NCBI GenBank assembly: GCA_045658005.1
Contig: JAZOUD010000064.1
Span: 1-64,000 of the forward strand
Reading direction: 5' to 3'
Length of the DNA stretch: 64,000 nt
Origin: UBA2862 sp045658005
GTDB taxonomy: Bacteria; Bacillota; Clostridia; Christensenellales; Aristaeellaceae
This document shows positions 1-6,630 of the stretch, piece by piece; positions within the stretch are counted from its first letter, which is position 1; every line of letters starts with the position of its first letter. The translations under genes and the position numbers were made by a program. The notes under the pieces are model-generated. The model was given only the letters and a program-made list of their open reading frames with translations, was not told where the DNA came from and did no database searches.

Positions 1-35
1 AAATTCTGATTTATCGGGGAGATCATCGTTTTTCC

Positions 36-193
36 AAAAGGCTTCCCCTTGAGGGGAAGCTGTCTGCGGAGCAGACTGAAGAGGTGTCCCCATAGGCTTC
101 GTTCGTCTATTATAATAGACGATCTTATCGCGGCGGTGACACCTCTTCCGACCCGCTACGCGGGCCACCTTCCCCTCCAAGGGGAAGGCTTTT
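36..193. repeat. Imperfect inverted-repeat element (MITE/REP-like)
   Basis: The two arms, about 36-95 and 137-193, are imperfect reverse complements: both contain the core GGCTTCCCCTT / AAGGGGAAGGC followed inward by AAGAGGTGTC / GACACCTCTT. The centre is a short AT-rich loop. The element contains no credible gene. Non-coding palindromes of this sort are common in gut Clostridia. The rest of 1-254 shows nothing I can support. Confidence 0.6.
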
Positions 194-254
194 GGATACC
201 GCATCACCCCGACAACTCAGAACATGCATACACCTAAGCAGTTACAAGCACAAC

Positions 255-299
255 AAAAACGCCGATTCAAAATGATGGCATTTTGGATCGGCGTTTTTT
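255..299 (-). terminator. Bidirectional intrinsic terminator after trxB
   Basis: AAAACGCCGAT pairs with ATCGGCGTTTTTT around an inner stem (CAAAATG/CATTTTG). On the minus strand the stem is followed by a T-rich run, just beyond the trxB stop codon. It would also work rightward. Confidence 0.75.
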
Positions 300-306
300 A
301 TCATCA

Positions 307-1296
307 TTACATCTCATTCACAAACTTCACAGCCTCGGTGGCCGCCATCGCCCCGTCCGCCGTGGCCGTCACCAGCTGCCGCAGCAGCTTGGCCCGGTTG
401 TCGCCGGCGACGAACACGCCAGGGGTGCGGGTGTGGCAGTCCTCGCCCGCGGCGGCGTAGCCGGAGGCGTCCAGGTCGATCAGGTTCGCGAAGTTGTTGT
501 TCTCCGGCACCCGGCCCACGGCCACGAACAGGCCGTTCAGCTCGATGGTCCGCACGTCGCCGGTGAGCTTGTCGGTCACCTCGATGGCCTTCAGCTTCTT
601 CTCGGCGATCAGCTTCGTCACGTTGGCGTTGTAGACGATCTCCACGTTTTCCCGGGCCTTCAGGCGCTCGGCGTTGGTGTCGTCGCCCCGGAAGCTGTCG
701 CGGCGGTGGATCAGGTACACCTTCTGGCACAGGTCCGCCAGGTAGAGCGCGTCCTCCAGCGCAGTGTTGCCGCCGCCCACCACGGCCACGGTCTTCTTGC
801 GGTAGAAGTTGCCGTCGCAGGTGGCGCAATAGCTGACGCCCCGGCCCACCAGCTTGTCCTCGTTCTCGACGCCCAGCTTGCGATTGGCGGAGCCGGTGGC
901 GAGGATGACCGCCCTGGCCCGGTACTCGCCCTTGTTGGTGACGATGACCTTTTCGCCGCCCTCGTCCCGAAGCGCCACGGCCTTTTCAAATTTGAACTCG
1001 GCACCCAGGCCCTTCGCCTGCTCGTAGACCTTATGGGAGAAGTCGAAGCCGGAGATGTGGGCCTCCACCGGGTAGTTTTCAATGTCGGGGGTGTTCAGGA
1101 TCTGGCCGCCGCAGCTGAGCGCCTCCAGCACCAGCACGCTCTTGCCGGCGCGGCGGGCGTAGATAGCGGCGGTCATGCCGGCGGGGCCGCCGCCGACCAC
1201 GATGATATCGACGGATTGTCGGCGTGGCTGCTCCGCATCCCCGTCGACCCGCGCAACCGCTCCGCTGCGCTCCGCCGGTTCGCTAATCCTGCTCAT
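307..1296 (-). CDS. trxB: Thioredoxin reductase (TrxB) with N-terminal extension
   Basis: NADPH-dependent flavoprotein that reduces thioredoxin in the cytoplasm. The FAD-binding GGGPAG is at residues 35-40, the redox-active CATC at 157-160, the NADPH motif GGGNTA at about 174-179 and the C-terminal FAD segment GDNRAKLLRQL near 296; in most relatives the latter reads GDxRxKxLRQ, as here. The 329 residues exceed the usual 305-312 because about 28 residues rich in R, E, A and G precede the VDIIVVGG core where the protein normally begins. No alternative ATG lies near the core; the chosen ATG has GGAGGG 7 nt upstream inside the end of trxA and follows the trxA stop by 3 nt, so the extension is probably translated by coupling. 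Last gene of the gpx-trxA-trxB unit. Confidence 0.93.
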   Translation of the reverse strand: MSRISEPAERSGAVARVDGDAEQPRRQSVDIIVVGGGPAGMTAAIYARRAGKSVLVLEALSCGGQILNTPDIENYPVEAHISGFDFSHKVYEQAKGLGAEFKFEKAVALRDEGGEKVIVTNKGEYRARAVILATGSANRKLGVENEDKLVGRGVSYCATCDGNFYRKKTVAVVGGGNTALEDALYLADLCQKVYLIHRRDSFRGDDTNAERLKARENVEIVYNANVTKLIAEKKLKAIEVTDKLTGDVRTIELNGLFVAVGRVPENNNFANLIDLDASGYAAAGEDCHTRTPGVFVAGDNRAKLLRQLVTATADGAMAATEAVKFVNEM

Positions 1297-1299
1297 GGC

Positions 1300-1611
1300 T
1301 TAACCCTCCACCAGCTCGGCGATGGCGTCCTTGGCGATCAGGCCCACGCTGCGGTTGACCTCCTCGCCGCCCTTGAACACCACCAGGCAGGGGATGGAGG
1401 AGACGTCGTACTCGTCGGCCAGCTCGTCCTGGTCGTCGATGTCGATGGAGACGATCTTATAGGCGGTGTTGCCCTCGGCCAGCTCGTCCAGCATGGGCTT
1501 CATCGCGCGGCAGGGGCCGCACCAGCCGGCGTTGAAATCGGCCAGCACCGGCACGTCGGACTTCAGAACCTCGGATTCAAAGTTGTCTTTCGTCACATTG
1601 ATAACAGACAT
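1300..1611 (-). CDS. trxA: Thioredoxin
   Basis: Small cytoplasmic dithiol protein; 103 residues, standard for the family, with the catalytic WCGPC at 30-34 and the cis-proline segment SSIPCLVVF about 40 residues later. An AGGAGGT ribosome binding site lies 6-7 nt before the ATG. It sits between a thiol peroxidase and thioredoxin reductase, so the three genes form a complete electron route NADPH - TrxB - TrxA - peroxidase. The extra cysteine after the cis-proline (IPC) is seen in some thioredoxins. Confidence 0.95.
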   Translation of the reverse strand: MSVINVTKDNFESEVLKSDVPVLADFNAGWCGPCRAMKPMLDELAEGNTAYKIVSIDIDDQDELADEYDVSSIPCLVVFKGGEEVNRSVGLIAKDAIAELVEG

Positions 1612-1630
1612 GTTTCGTACCTCCTGTTTA

Positions 1631-2170
1631 TTAGATCAGCGCGGCGATGTCCTGCTCGAAGGTCATCGGGTCGCTGGTGGGGTTGAAGCGCTTGACCACG
1701 TTGCCCTCCCGGTCCACCAGGAACTTGGTGAAGTTCCACTTGATGTCGTTGGGCTTCTTGCAGGTGGTGCTGATCTTGGCGATCATGGCCATGGCGGCCT
1801 TGTTCTTCATGCCCTCCACCTTCTCGTCGGGCTGGGCGGCCTTCAGGAAGGTGTACAGCGGCTCCTCGGTCTCGCCGTTCACGTCGATCTTCGCCAGCTG
1901 GTCGAACTGGGTCTTGTACTTGGCGGTGCAGAACTCGTGGATCTCGCTCTCGTCGCCGGGGGCCTGGTGGCCGAACTGATTGCAGGGGAAGTCCAGCACC
2001 TCGAGCCCCTGGTCGTGATACTTCTCATAGAGCTTTTCCAGCGCCTCGTACTGGGGGGTGAAGCCGCAGCCGGTGGCTGTATTGACGATTAGCAGCACCT
2101 TGCCCTTCAGGTCGGCCAGGTTCAGTGTAGCGCCCTTGCGGGCCTTGACGGTGTAATCATAAATGCTCAT
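1631..2170 (-). CDS. Glutathione peroxidase-family thiol peroxidase (Cys type)
   Basis: 179-residue Gpx-family peroxidase. The peroxidatic residue is Cys35 in NTATGCGF (a cysteine, not selenocysteine), with FPCNQFG near 63 and the WNF tryptophan near 135, i.e. the Cys/Gln/Trp/Asn set of bacterial Gpx-like enzymes. Such proteins normally use thioredoxin rather than glutathione, which fits the following trxA and trxB genes. The start at 2170 has AAAGGAGGT about 8 nt upstream; an earlier ATG 10 codons upstream would overlap that site and lacks one of its own. First gene of a peroxide-defence operon driven by the promoter at 2205-2233. Confidence 0.93.
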   Translation of the reverse strand: MSIYDYTVKARKGATLNLADLKGKVLLIVNTATGCGFTPQYEALEKLYEKYHDQGLEVLDFPCNQFGHQAPGDESEIHEFCTAKYKTQFDQLAKIDVNGETEEPLYTFLKAAQPDEKVEGMKNKAAMAMIAKISTTCKKPNDIKWNFTKFLVDREGNVVKRFNPTSDPMTFEQDIAALI

Positions 2171-2204
2171 GGTGTGAACCTCCTTTGATCTCGCTTGCAA
2201 ATCA

Positions 2205-2233
2205 ATTGTATCAAATTAAATTGAGCTTGTCAA
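2205..2233 (-). promoter_or_regulatory. Sigma-A promoter of gpx-trxA-trxB
   Basis: On the minus strand TTGACA (2228-2233) and TACAAT (2205-2210) are separated by exactly 17 bp, 35 nt upstream of the peroxidase start codon. No clear operator was recognised. Confidence 0.85.
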
Positions 2234-2341
2234 TAGTTTGAGTGACATTCCATCGGTTAATATTTCGTTACATACCATCTTAATCAACAATTATCCTCCA
2301 GCCAAAGATTATCACCCACATACTGTGCTACGATATTCTTT

Positions 2342-2391
2342 AGCGGAGTTCGGCCTCTAAATCCTTCGCTATATAAAATAAAACCAAGGAG
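2342..2391 (+). promoter_or_regulatory. Candidate preQ1-I riboswitch
   Basis: Directly before the transporter gene the RNA can form AGCG-GA / TC-C..CGCT (2342-2347 with 2362-2370), with a GTTCGG segment in the loop and a following A-rich tail (ATATAAAATAAAA) that leads into CCAAGGAG, the Shine-Dalgarno. Stem, UUC-containing loop, A-rich stretch and sequestered AAGG are the layout of preQ1-I aptamers, and the downstream gene belongs to a queuosine-precursor transporter family. Pairing is not perfect and no covariance test was possible. Confidence 0.42.
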
Positions 2392-2399
2392 ATTTTTTT

Positions 2400-3128
2400 A
2401 TGCGTTCACGTATCAAGAACTTCATTTCCGACACCGTTTTGCTGCTGCGCAGCGTCCCCTCCCCCATCGTTTCACTGTTCGTGCTCTCGGTGGTGCTGAT
2501 GAACCTGCTGGCCAACAAGACCATCTACCAGCGCGGCTTCCTGGCCGTGGATGGGGGCATCGTGGTCTCGTGGCTGACCTTTCTGTGCATGGACATCATC
2601 ACCAAGCGCTTCGGGGCGCGGGCCGCGACGCAGGTTTCCGTGTTCGCGCTGGCGGTGAACCTGCTGGCCGTGGGCCTCTTCGCCATCGTCAGCGCCATTC
2701 CCACCGAGACCGACTATTCCGCCTTCAACGGCATCTTCGGCGGCAGCTGGTTCATCGTGCTGAGCAGCTCGCTGGCCTTTCTCGCCTCGGCCATCGTCAA
2801 CAACGGCCTGAACGCCGCCATCGGCAGGCTGTTCGAGGCCAACCCCGACGGCCGCGCGGCTTACTGCACCCGAAGCTACGTCTCCACCTTCATCGGCCAG
2901 TTCGTGGACAACTTCGTGTTCGCCTCGCTGGTGTTCATGGTGTTCGCGCCCATCTACTGGGGCAGCTTCAGCTGGACCCTGCCCCAGTGCGTCTCCTGCT
3001 CGCTGATCGGCGCGTTCATGGAGCTGTTCATGGAGGTCATCTTCTCCCCCATCGGCTACAACGTGTGCCGGCGCTGGCAGTGGGAGGACGTGGGCATTGA
3101 ATATCTCAAGGCCCACGCGGCGGCATGA
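2400..3128 (+). CDS. VUT/COG1738 family queuosine precursor transporter
   Basis: Integral membrane protein of 242 residues with about six hydrophobic segments, starting near residue 20, and the polar intramembrane patterns of the VUT/DUF165 family (YhhQ type), members of which import preQ0/preQ1 or queuine precursors used to modify tRNA. The ATG has AAGGAG 8 nt upstream. The stop codon overlaps the next start (ATGA), so the SDR gene is translationally coupled. A possible preQ1 riboswitch in front would make expression respond to the substrate. The family call is from overall sequence character; the exact substrate is inferred. Confidence 0.8.
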   Translation: MRSRIKNFISDTVLLLRSVPSPIVSLFVLSVVLMNLLANKTIYQRGFLAVDGGIVVSWLTFLCMDIITKRFGARAATQVSVFALAVNLLAVGLFAIVSAIPTETDYSAFNGIFGGSWFIVLSSSLAFLASAIVNNGLNAAIGRLFEANPDGRAAYCTRSYVSTFIGQFVDNFVFASLVFMVFAPIYWGSFSWTLPQCVSCSLIGAFMELFMEVIFSPIGYNVCRRWQWEDVGIEYLKAHAAA

Positions 3129-3793
3129 GGATCATCGTCACCGGCGCCGCCCGGGGCATCGGGCGGGCCGCCGCGTTGAAGTACCTGTCCCTGGGGCACG
3201 AGGTGCACGGCATTGACATCAGGCCGTCGGGCATCGAAGCGCCGCTGTATACCCATCACGTCGCCGATATCCGGGATAGAGAGGCCCTTCCCGATATCGA
3301 AGGCGCGGCCATACTGTTTTGCAACGCCGGCATCCAGCAGGGCGAGGCCGATATCCAGACGAACCTCCTCGGCGCGATCAACGTCACGGAAAAATACATC
3401 AAGCGCAACGACGCGCTGCGCTCGATACTGTTCAACGCCTCGGCCTCCTCCATCAGCGGCCAGGAATTCCCCTACTACACGGCCAGCAAGGCGGGCCTGG
3501 TGGGCTACATGCGCAACGTGGCCATCCGCCTGGCCCCCAGGGGCGTCACCTGCAACGCCATTTCCCTGGGTGGCGTGCTGACCGAATCCAACGACCCGGT
3601 GATGCGGGACCCGGCCCTGTGGCAGGCCATCATGGACGTTACGCCGATGAAGAAGTGGACCACGCTGGACGAGGTCTGCGAGTGGGTGGCGTTTTTGACC
3701 CTCGTCAACCGCTCCATGTCCGGCGAGAACCTGCTCATCGACAACGGCGAGATGAAACTGAACCCCACCTTCGTCTGGCCGGGACAAAAATAA
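3125..3793 (+). CDS. SDR-family NAD(P)-dependent oxidoreductase
   Basis: 222-residue short-chain dehydrogenase with Rossmann motif TGAARGIG (6-13), structural NAG (67-69), catalytic Ser near 109 and YTASK (Tyr118, Lys122). The acidic D31 after the second strand favours NAD over NADP. Shorter than the usual 245-260. The start codon lies within the stop of the transporter gene (4-bp overlap), so the two are co-expressed, but no substrate can be named. A strong terminator follows. Confidence 0.88.
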   Translation: MRIIVTGAARGIGRAAALKYLSLGHEVHGIDIRPSGIEAPLYTHHVADIRDREALPDIEGAAILFCNAGIQQGEADIQTNLLGAINVTEKYIKRNDALRSILFNASASSISGQEFPYYTASKAGLVGYMRNVAIRLAPRGVTCNAISLGGVLTESNDPVMRDPALWQAIMDVTPMKKWTTLDEVCEWVAFLTLVNRSMSGENLLIDNGEMKLNPTFVWPGQK

Positions 3794-3800
3794 AAAAATA

Positions 3801-3830
3801 GGGCTGTCTCAAAACGAGACAGCCCTTTTT
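3801..3830. terminator. Intrinsic terminator between SDR gene and tRNA-Leu
   Basis: GGGCTGTCTC / GAGACAGCCC, 10-bp perfect stem with an AAAAC loop and TTTTT. The minus strand also reads into a T run (from TAAAAAAATA), so it can serve the leftward tRNA-Leu transcript too. Confidence 0.88.
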
Positions 3831-3833
3831 CAG

Positions 3834-3913
3834 TGCGGTCGACGGGACTTGAACCCGTACGGTCTCCCACACGCCCCTCAAACGTGCGCGTATGCCTATT
3901 CCGCCACGACCGC
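3834..3913 (-). tRNA. tRNA-Leu (GAG)
   Basis: Full cloverleaf on the minus strand: acceptor GCGGTCG/CGACCGC, anticodon stem CACGT/GCGTG with loop TTGAGGG giving anticodon GAG (codon CUC), short class II variable arm and GGTTCAAGTCC T-loop. CCA is not encoded. Confidence 0.95.
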
Positions 3914-4002
3914 ATGACAGGAGTATTATACACAAACGGCGCGGGCTTGTCAAGCTAAATTTGCGTTCACGAATCGTCACGATCCAGCATCACCGCCGCG
4001 AT

Positions 4003-4031
4003 TTGCAACCAACCACAAAATGAGATATAAT
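4003..4031 (+). promoter_or_regulatory. Sigma-A promoter of the glycerophosphodiesterase gene
   Basis: TTGCAA (4003-4008), 17 bp, TATAAT (4026-4031). The gene start at 4068 follows about 36 nt later, which excludes an upstream in-frame ATG at 4020. Confidence 0.75.
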
Positions 4032-4067
4032 AGGTGTATCCCTACCAATGATGCGGAGGCTTCGACC

Positions 4068-4880
4068 ATGTCCATATGGCTGATTCTGCTCGTGTTGTTC
4101 GTCGTGCTGGCCTTCATGACCCACCCCAGCCTGCACTATGCCAAGTGCCAGCGCTGGCGGGGCGAGCGCTTTGCCCACCGGGGCCTGTACGACGTCAAAA
4201 GGGGCCTGGTGGAAAACACCCTGCCCGCCTTCGCCGCCGCCCGGGACGCGGGCTTCGGCATGGAGTTGGACATCCGCTTTTCAAAGGACATGCAGGTGGT
4301 GGTTTTCCATGACGACGATCTGCTGCGCCTGGCCGGGGACAAGCGCAGGGTGCGCCAGCTGACGCTGGAAGAGCTGAAGGCCATCCCCCTGGCGGGCATC
4401 GACAGCGCCCGCATTCCCACGCTGCGCCAGGTGCTGGACACGGTGGACGGCAAGGCGCCCCTGCTGATCGAGTTGAAGAGCGGTCCAGACAACGCAAGGC
4501 TGTGTCAGGCGCTGATGGACGCGCTGGCCGATTATAAGGGGGAATACCTTGTGCAGTCCTTCAATCCGCTGATCGTGGCCTGGTTCCGCTTCCACGCGCC
4601 CCAGGTGGTGCGGGGGCAGCTGGTGGGCCCCCTGCAGAGCTACCGGCCCGCCGGGAACGGCATCGCCGCCTTCTGCATGGCGGGCCTGCTGGCCAACGTC
4701 GTCTCACGGCCCGATTTCGTGTCCTATGACGCCAACGCCCAGCGCTTTTTCAGCCCCCACTTCCAGCGCTTCATGTTCCACACCCCCATGGCCGCCTGGA
4801 CCGTCCGGGACCCGGCGCTGGCGGCGCTGATCCAGAAGCGGGGAGAAATCAGCATATTCGAAGGCGCGGGAAGGGTTTGA
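4068..4880 (+). CDS. Glycerophosphodiester phosphodiesterase family protein
   Basis: 270 residues with one N-terminal membrane segment (about 3-18) followed by a GDPD domain: AHRGL with His37 and Arg38, ENTLPAF (Glu49), metal-binding ELDIR (Glu66, Asp68), VVFHDD (catalytic His81) and later IELK. The family hydrolyses glycerophosphodiesters to sn-glycerol 3-phosphate; the N-terminal anchor places the domain at the membrane. The chosen ATG has GGAGG 8 nt upstream and lies after the promoter. Convergent with the following peptidoglycan-binding gene. Confidence 0.9.
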   Translation: MSIWLILLVLFVVLAFMTHPSLHYAKCQRWRGERFAHRGLYDVKRGLVENTLPAFAAARDAGFGMELDIRFSKDMQVVVFHDDDLLRLAGDKRRVRQLTLEELKAIPLAGIDSARIPTLRQVLDTVDGKAPLLIELKSGPDNARLCQALMDALADYKGEYLVQSFNPLIVAWFRFHAPQVVRGQLVGPLQSYRPAGNGIAAFCMAGLLANVVSRPDFVSYDANAQRFFSPHFQRFMFHTPMAAWTVRDPALAALIQKRGEISIFEGAGRV

Positions 4881-4889
4881 CCCGTCTCG

Positions 4890-5768
4890 TCACCGCGCTG
4901 CAGTCGGGTCGGCGGTATTGAAATAGATTTCGATCAGCGTCCTGGCGTCGACAAAGCCCGTCTCTACGAGGCCGCAGGCCGCCTGCAAGGCATTCACCGC
5001 GGCCTCGGTCTTTGGGCCAAAGCTCCCGTCGGCGGCGCCGCCCAGGAATCCGCGGTCGATCAGGCACTGCTGTATGCGTTTCACAGACCCGCCCTTCGAG
5101 CCCACTTGAGCGCCATAGCCGTACCAGTCCATGATCGTCTTCACAAACCCGTCCAGCTTGTCGGTGCCCGCCAGCGACGGCGCGGTCTTCCAAAATCGCC
5201 CGTTGCCCCGCAGGGTGACGGTGTTCTGCGGCGCGGTGGTCAGCGCAAGGACTGCGGTGCTGTTCGCTTCGGACAGCTGCCTGGCCGTCAGCGTCACGGT
5301 GCAGGCGTAGCCCTCGGCGCTCATGCCGCCGCCGGTGTATTCGCCGTAGCGTTTGAAGCTCTGGCGGGCGCTGACCAGGATGTCCGCGTCGTTGGGATCG
5401 GCCACGAAGCGAATCGCGCCTGCGGAGGCCTTCTGGATGTCTTCGATCCATCGATCGAGATAATCGGTGATTTCAGGAATCAGGCCCTTTTCGCTGACCG
5501 GGTACATGTCATCCCGGTCGATGCCCACCTCGCACTGGGGGTCGACCACCATATAGGCGTTCATCGGCTGGGCATGGGTTGGCGTGTACACCGGCACGCC
5601 GTCGGTCAGCCCGACGCCCAGCCGCGCCGCCAATGCCTCGGCCTGTTCGTAGCCCTTCGCCGCTTCCACGCGATCCAGTCCCGACCCGGCGGTGACATCT
5701 GCCTGAGCCGTGGCAAACAGCGTCAGCAGAACTGCCAACGCCAGCAGGAATATTGTTTTTCGCCTCAT
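4890..5768 (-). CDS. Secreted protein with C-terminal peptidoglycan-binding domain
   Basis: 292 residues. An N-terminal signal peptide (MRRKTIFLLALAVLL, cleavage near AQA-DV) is followed by about 190 residues of unknown fold and a C-terminal PG_binding_1 type domain (VGSKGGSVKRIQQCLIDRGF ... DGSFGPKTEAAVNALQ). It is predicted to act outside the membrane, attached to the cell wall. The start at 5768 has AAAGGAG upstream and begins the signal sequence; longer in-frame starts lack this. The neighbour on the same strand is another secreted protein with the same type of domain, so the pair probably arose by duplication or works together. Confidence 0.8.
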   Translation of the reverse strand: MRRKTIFLLALAVLLTLFATAQADVTAGSGLDRVEAAKGYEQAEALAARLGVGLTDGVPVYTPTHAQPMNAYMVVDPQCEVGIDRDDMYPVSEKGLIPEITDYLDRWIEDIQKASAGAIRFVADPNDADILVSARQSFKRYGEYTGGGMSAEGYACTVTLTARQLSEANSTAVLALTTAPQNTVTLRGNGRFWKTAPSLAGTDKLDGFVKTIMDWYGYGAQVGSKGGSVKRIQQCLIDRGFLGGAADGSFGPKTEAAVNALQAACGLVETGFVDARTLIEIYFNTADPTAAR

Positions 5769-5844
5769 GGATGAACGCTCCTTTCCACATTGCAGAGGAC
5801 ACACTTGATTGGACGTATGCCCCCGCCCTTCCGTTCCGAAGGCC

Positions 5845-6426
5845 CTATTCCGGATCATCCTGCCCGCTCCCCAACAGCAGAGGCAGCAGGGCCGCGAGGC
5901 CCTCCGCGTCCAGCCTGTCCGTCTGGGGCAATTCATATTGCGCCTGCACGGCGTTCAGGGCGGCGATGGTTTTGGGGCCGACGATGCCATCCGCCTTGAT
6001 GTTCTGCCCGAAGGCGACCAGCAGCTGTTGCAGGCCCCTGGCGGCGTCGCCGCGGCTGCCGTCGCCCACCGCTTCGCCGCGGCTGAGGGCGTCGTACAGC
6101 GCGCGATAGTCGGTGACGCCCAGCGCCGCCAGCGCCGACGCCACCGGCGCCGCGGGATCCGCCGTCACCCGGGGCACGTCGGGCGCGTCCACATCCACCT
6201 CGGGGATCTCCGGCACCTCGATCTTCGGCTTCTTTGTGGGGGCCGGCGTGGGCACCTTCGGCACCTCGATCTCCGAAATCTCCGGCACCTCGATCGGCGG
6301 CACGGTGGGCACCCGGATGCGCAGGGCGCTGAACCGGTCCTCATTCGATCCATCCTGCTCGGCCAGGACGGCCAGGCCACACAGCAGCACCGCCGCGGCC
6401 AACAGAACAGATAACAGCTTCCTCAT
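5845..6426 (-). CDS. Secreted peptidoglycan-binding protein with IEVP repeats
   Basis: 193 residues: signal peptide (MRKLLSVLLAAAVLLCGLAV), a Pro/Val/Glu-rich stalk with repeated IEVPEI/VEVPKVP units between about 35 and 95, then a PG_binding_1 type helical domain (AARGLQQLLVAFGQNIKADG, IVGPKTIAALNAVQ). The stalk would hold the domain away from the membrane. GGGGAGG lies 7 nt before the ATG. Function beyond wall binding is unknown. Confidence 0.8.
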   Translation of the reverse strand: MRKLLSVLLAAAVLLCGLAVLAEQDGSNEDRFSALRIRVPTVPPIEVPEISEIEVPKVPTPAPTKKPKIEVPEIPEVDVDAPDVPRVTADPAAPVASALAALGVTDYRALYDALSRGEAVGDGSRGDAARGLQQLLVAFGQNIKADGIVGPKTIAALNAVQAQYELPQTDRLDAEGLAALLPLLLGSGQDDPE

Positions 6427-6463
6427 GGTCGAACCTCCCCGCAGATGGTATTGCGCTGCCTCT

Positions 6464-6472
6464 ATTATAGCA
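6464..6472 (-). promoter_or_regulatory. Extended -10 promoter for the secreted wall-binding gene
   Basis: On the minus strand TGCTATAAT, an extended -10 element, about 40 nt before the start codon; no good -35 hexamer was seen. Confidence 0.45.
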
Positions 6473-6564
6473 GAAGTCAATCGCCAAAAGGAATGTGAAT
6501 TGCAGACTTTTTTGGCGCTTTTGATATTTTTTGGTGATAGTATAAAGCACATTTATGTTTAGAT

Positions 6565-6593
6565 TTGCTAAGGAGCATTTCTCGTGATATAAT
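6565..6593 (+). promoter_or_regulatory. Promoter of uvrC
   Basis: TTGCTA (6565-6570), 17 bp, TATAAT (6588-6593) with an extended TG one base before the -10. It overlaps any longer reading of uvrC and so supports the start at 6631. Confidence 0.65.
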
Positions 6594-6630
6594 GGCGGAA
6601 GAGAATGATGAGGAATCCAAGGAGGATCCC

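Noticed and set aside
283..1686. Long open frames on the plus strand opposite trxB-trxA
   Set aside because: Their translations are low-complexity shadows of GC-rich genes without ribosome binding sites; trxA/trxB on the minus strand explain the region.
1631..2200. Possible selenoprotein glutathione peroxidase
   Set aside because: The catalytic position is an ordinary TGC cysteine codon and no in-frame TGA or SECIS-like element is needed.
6565..6630. Longer N-terminus for UvrC
   Set aside because: Overlaps the -10 element; the ATG at 6631 has a strong ribosome binding site and fits the conserved start.
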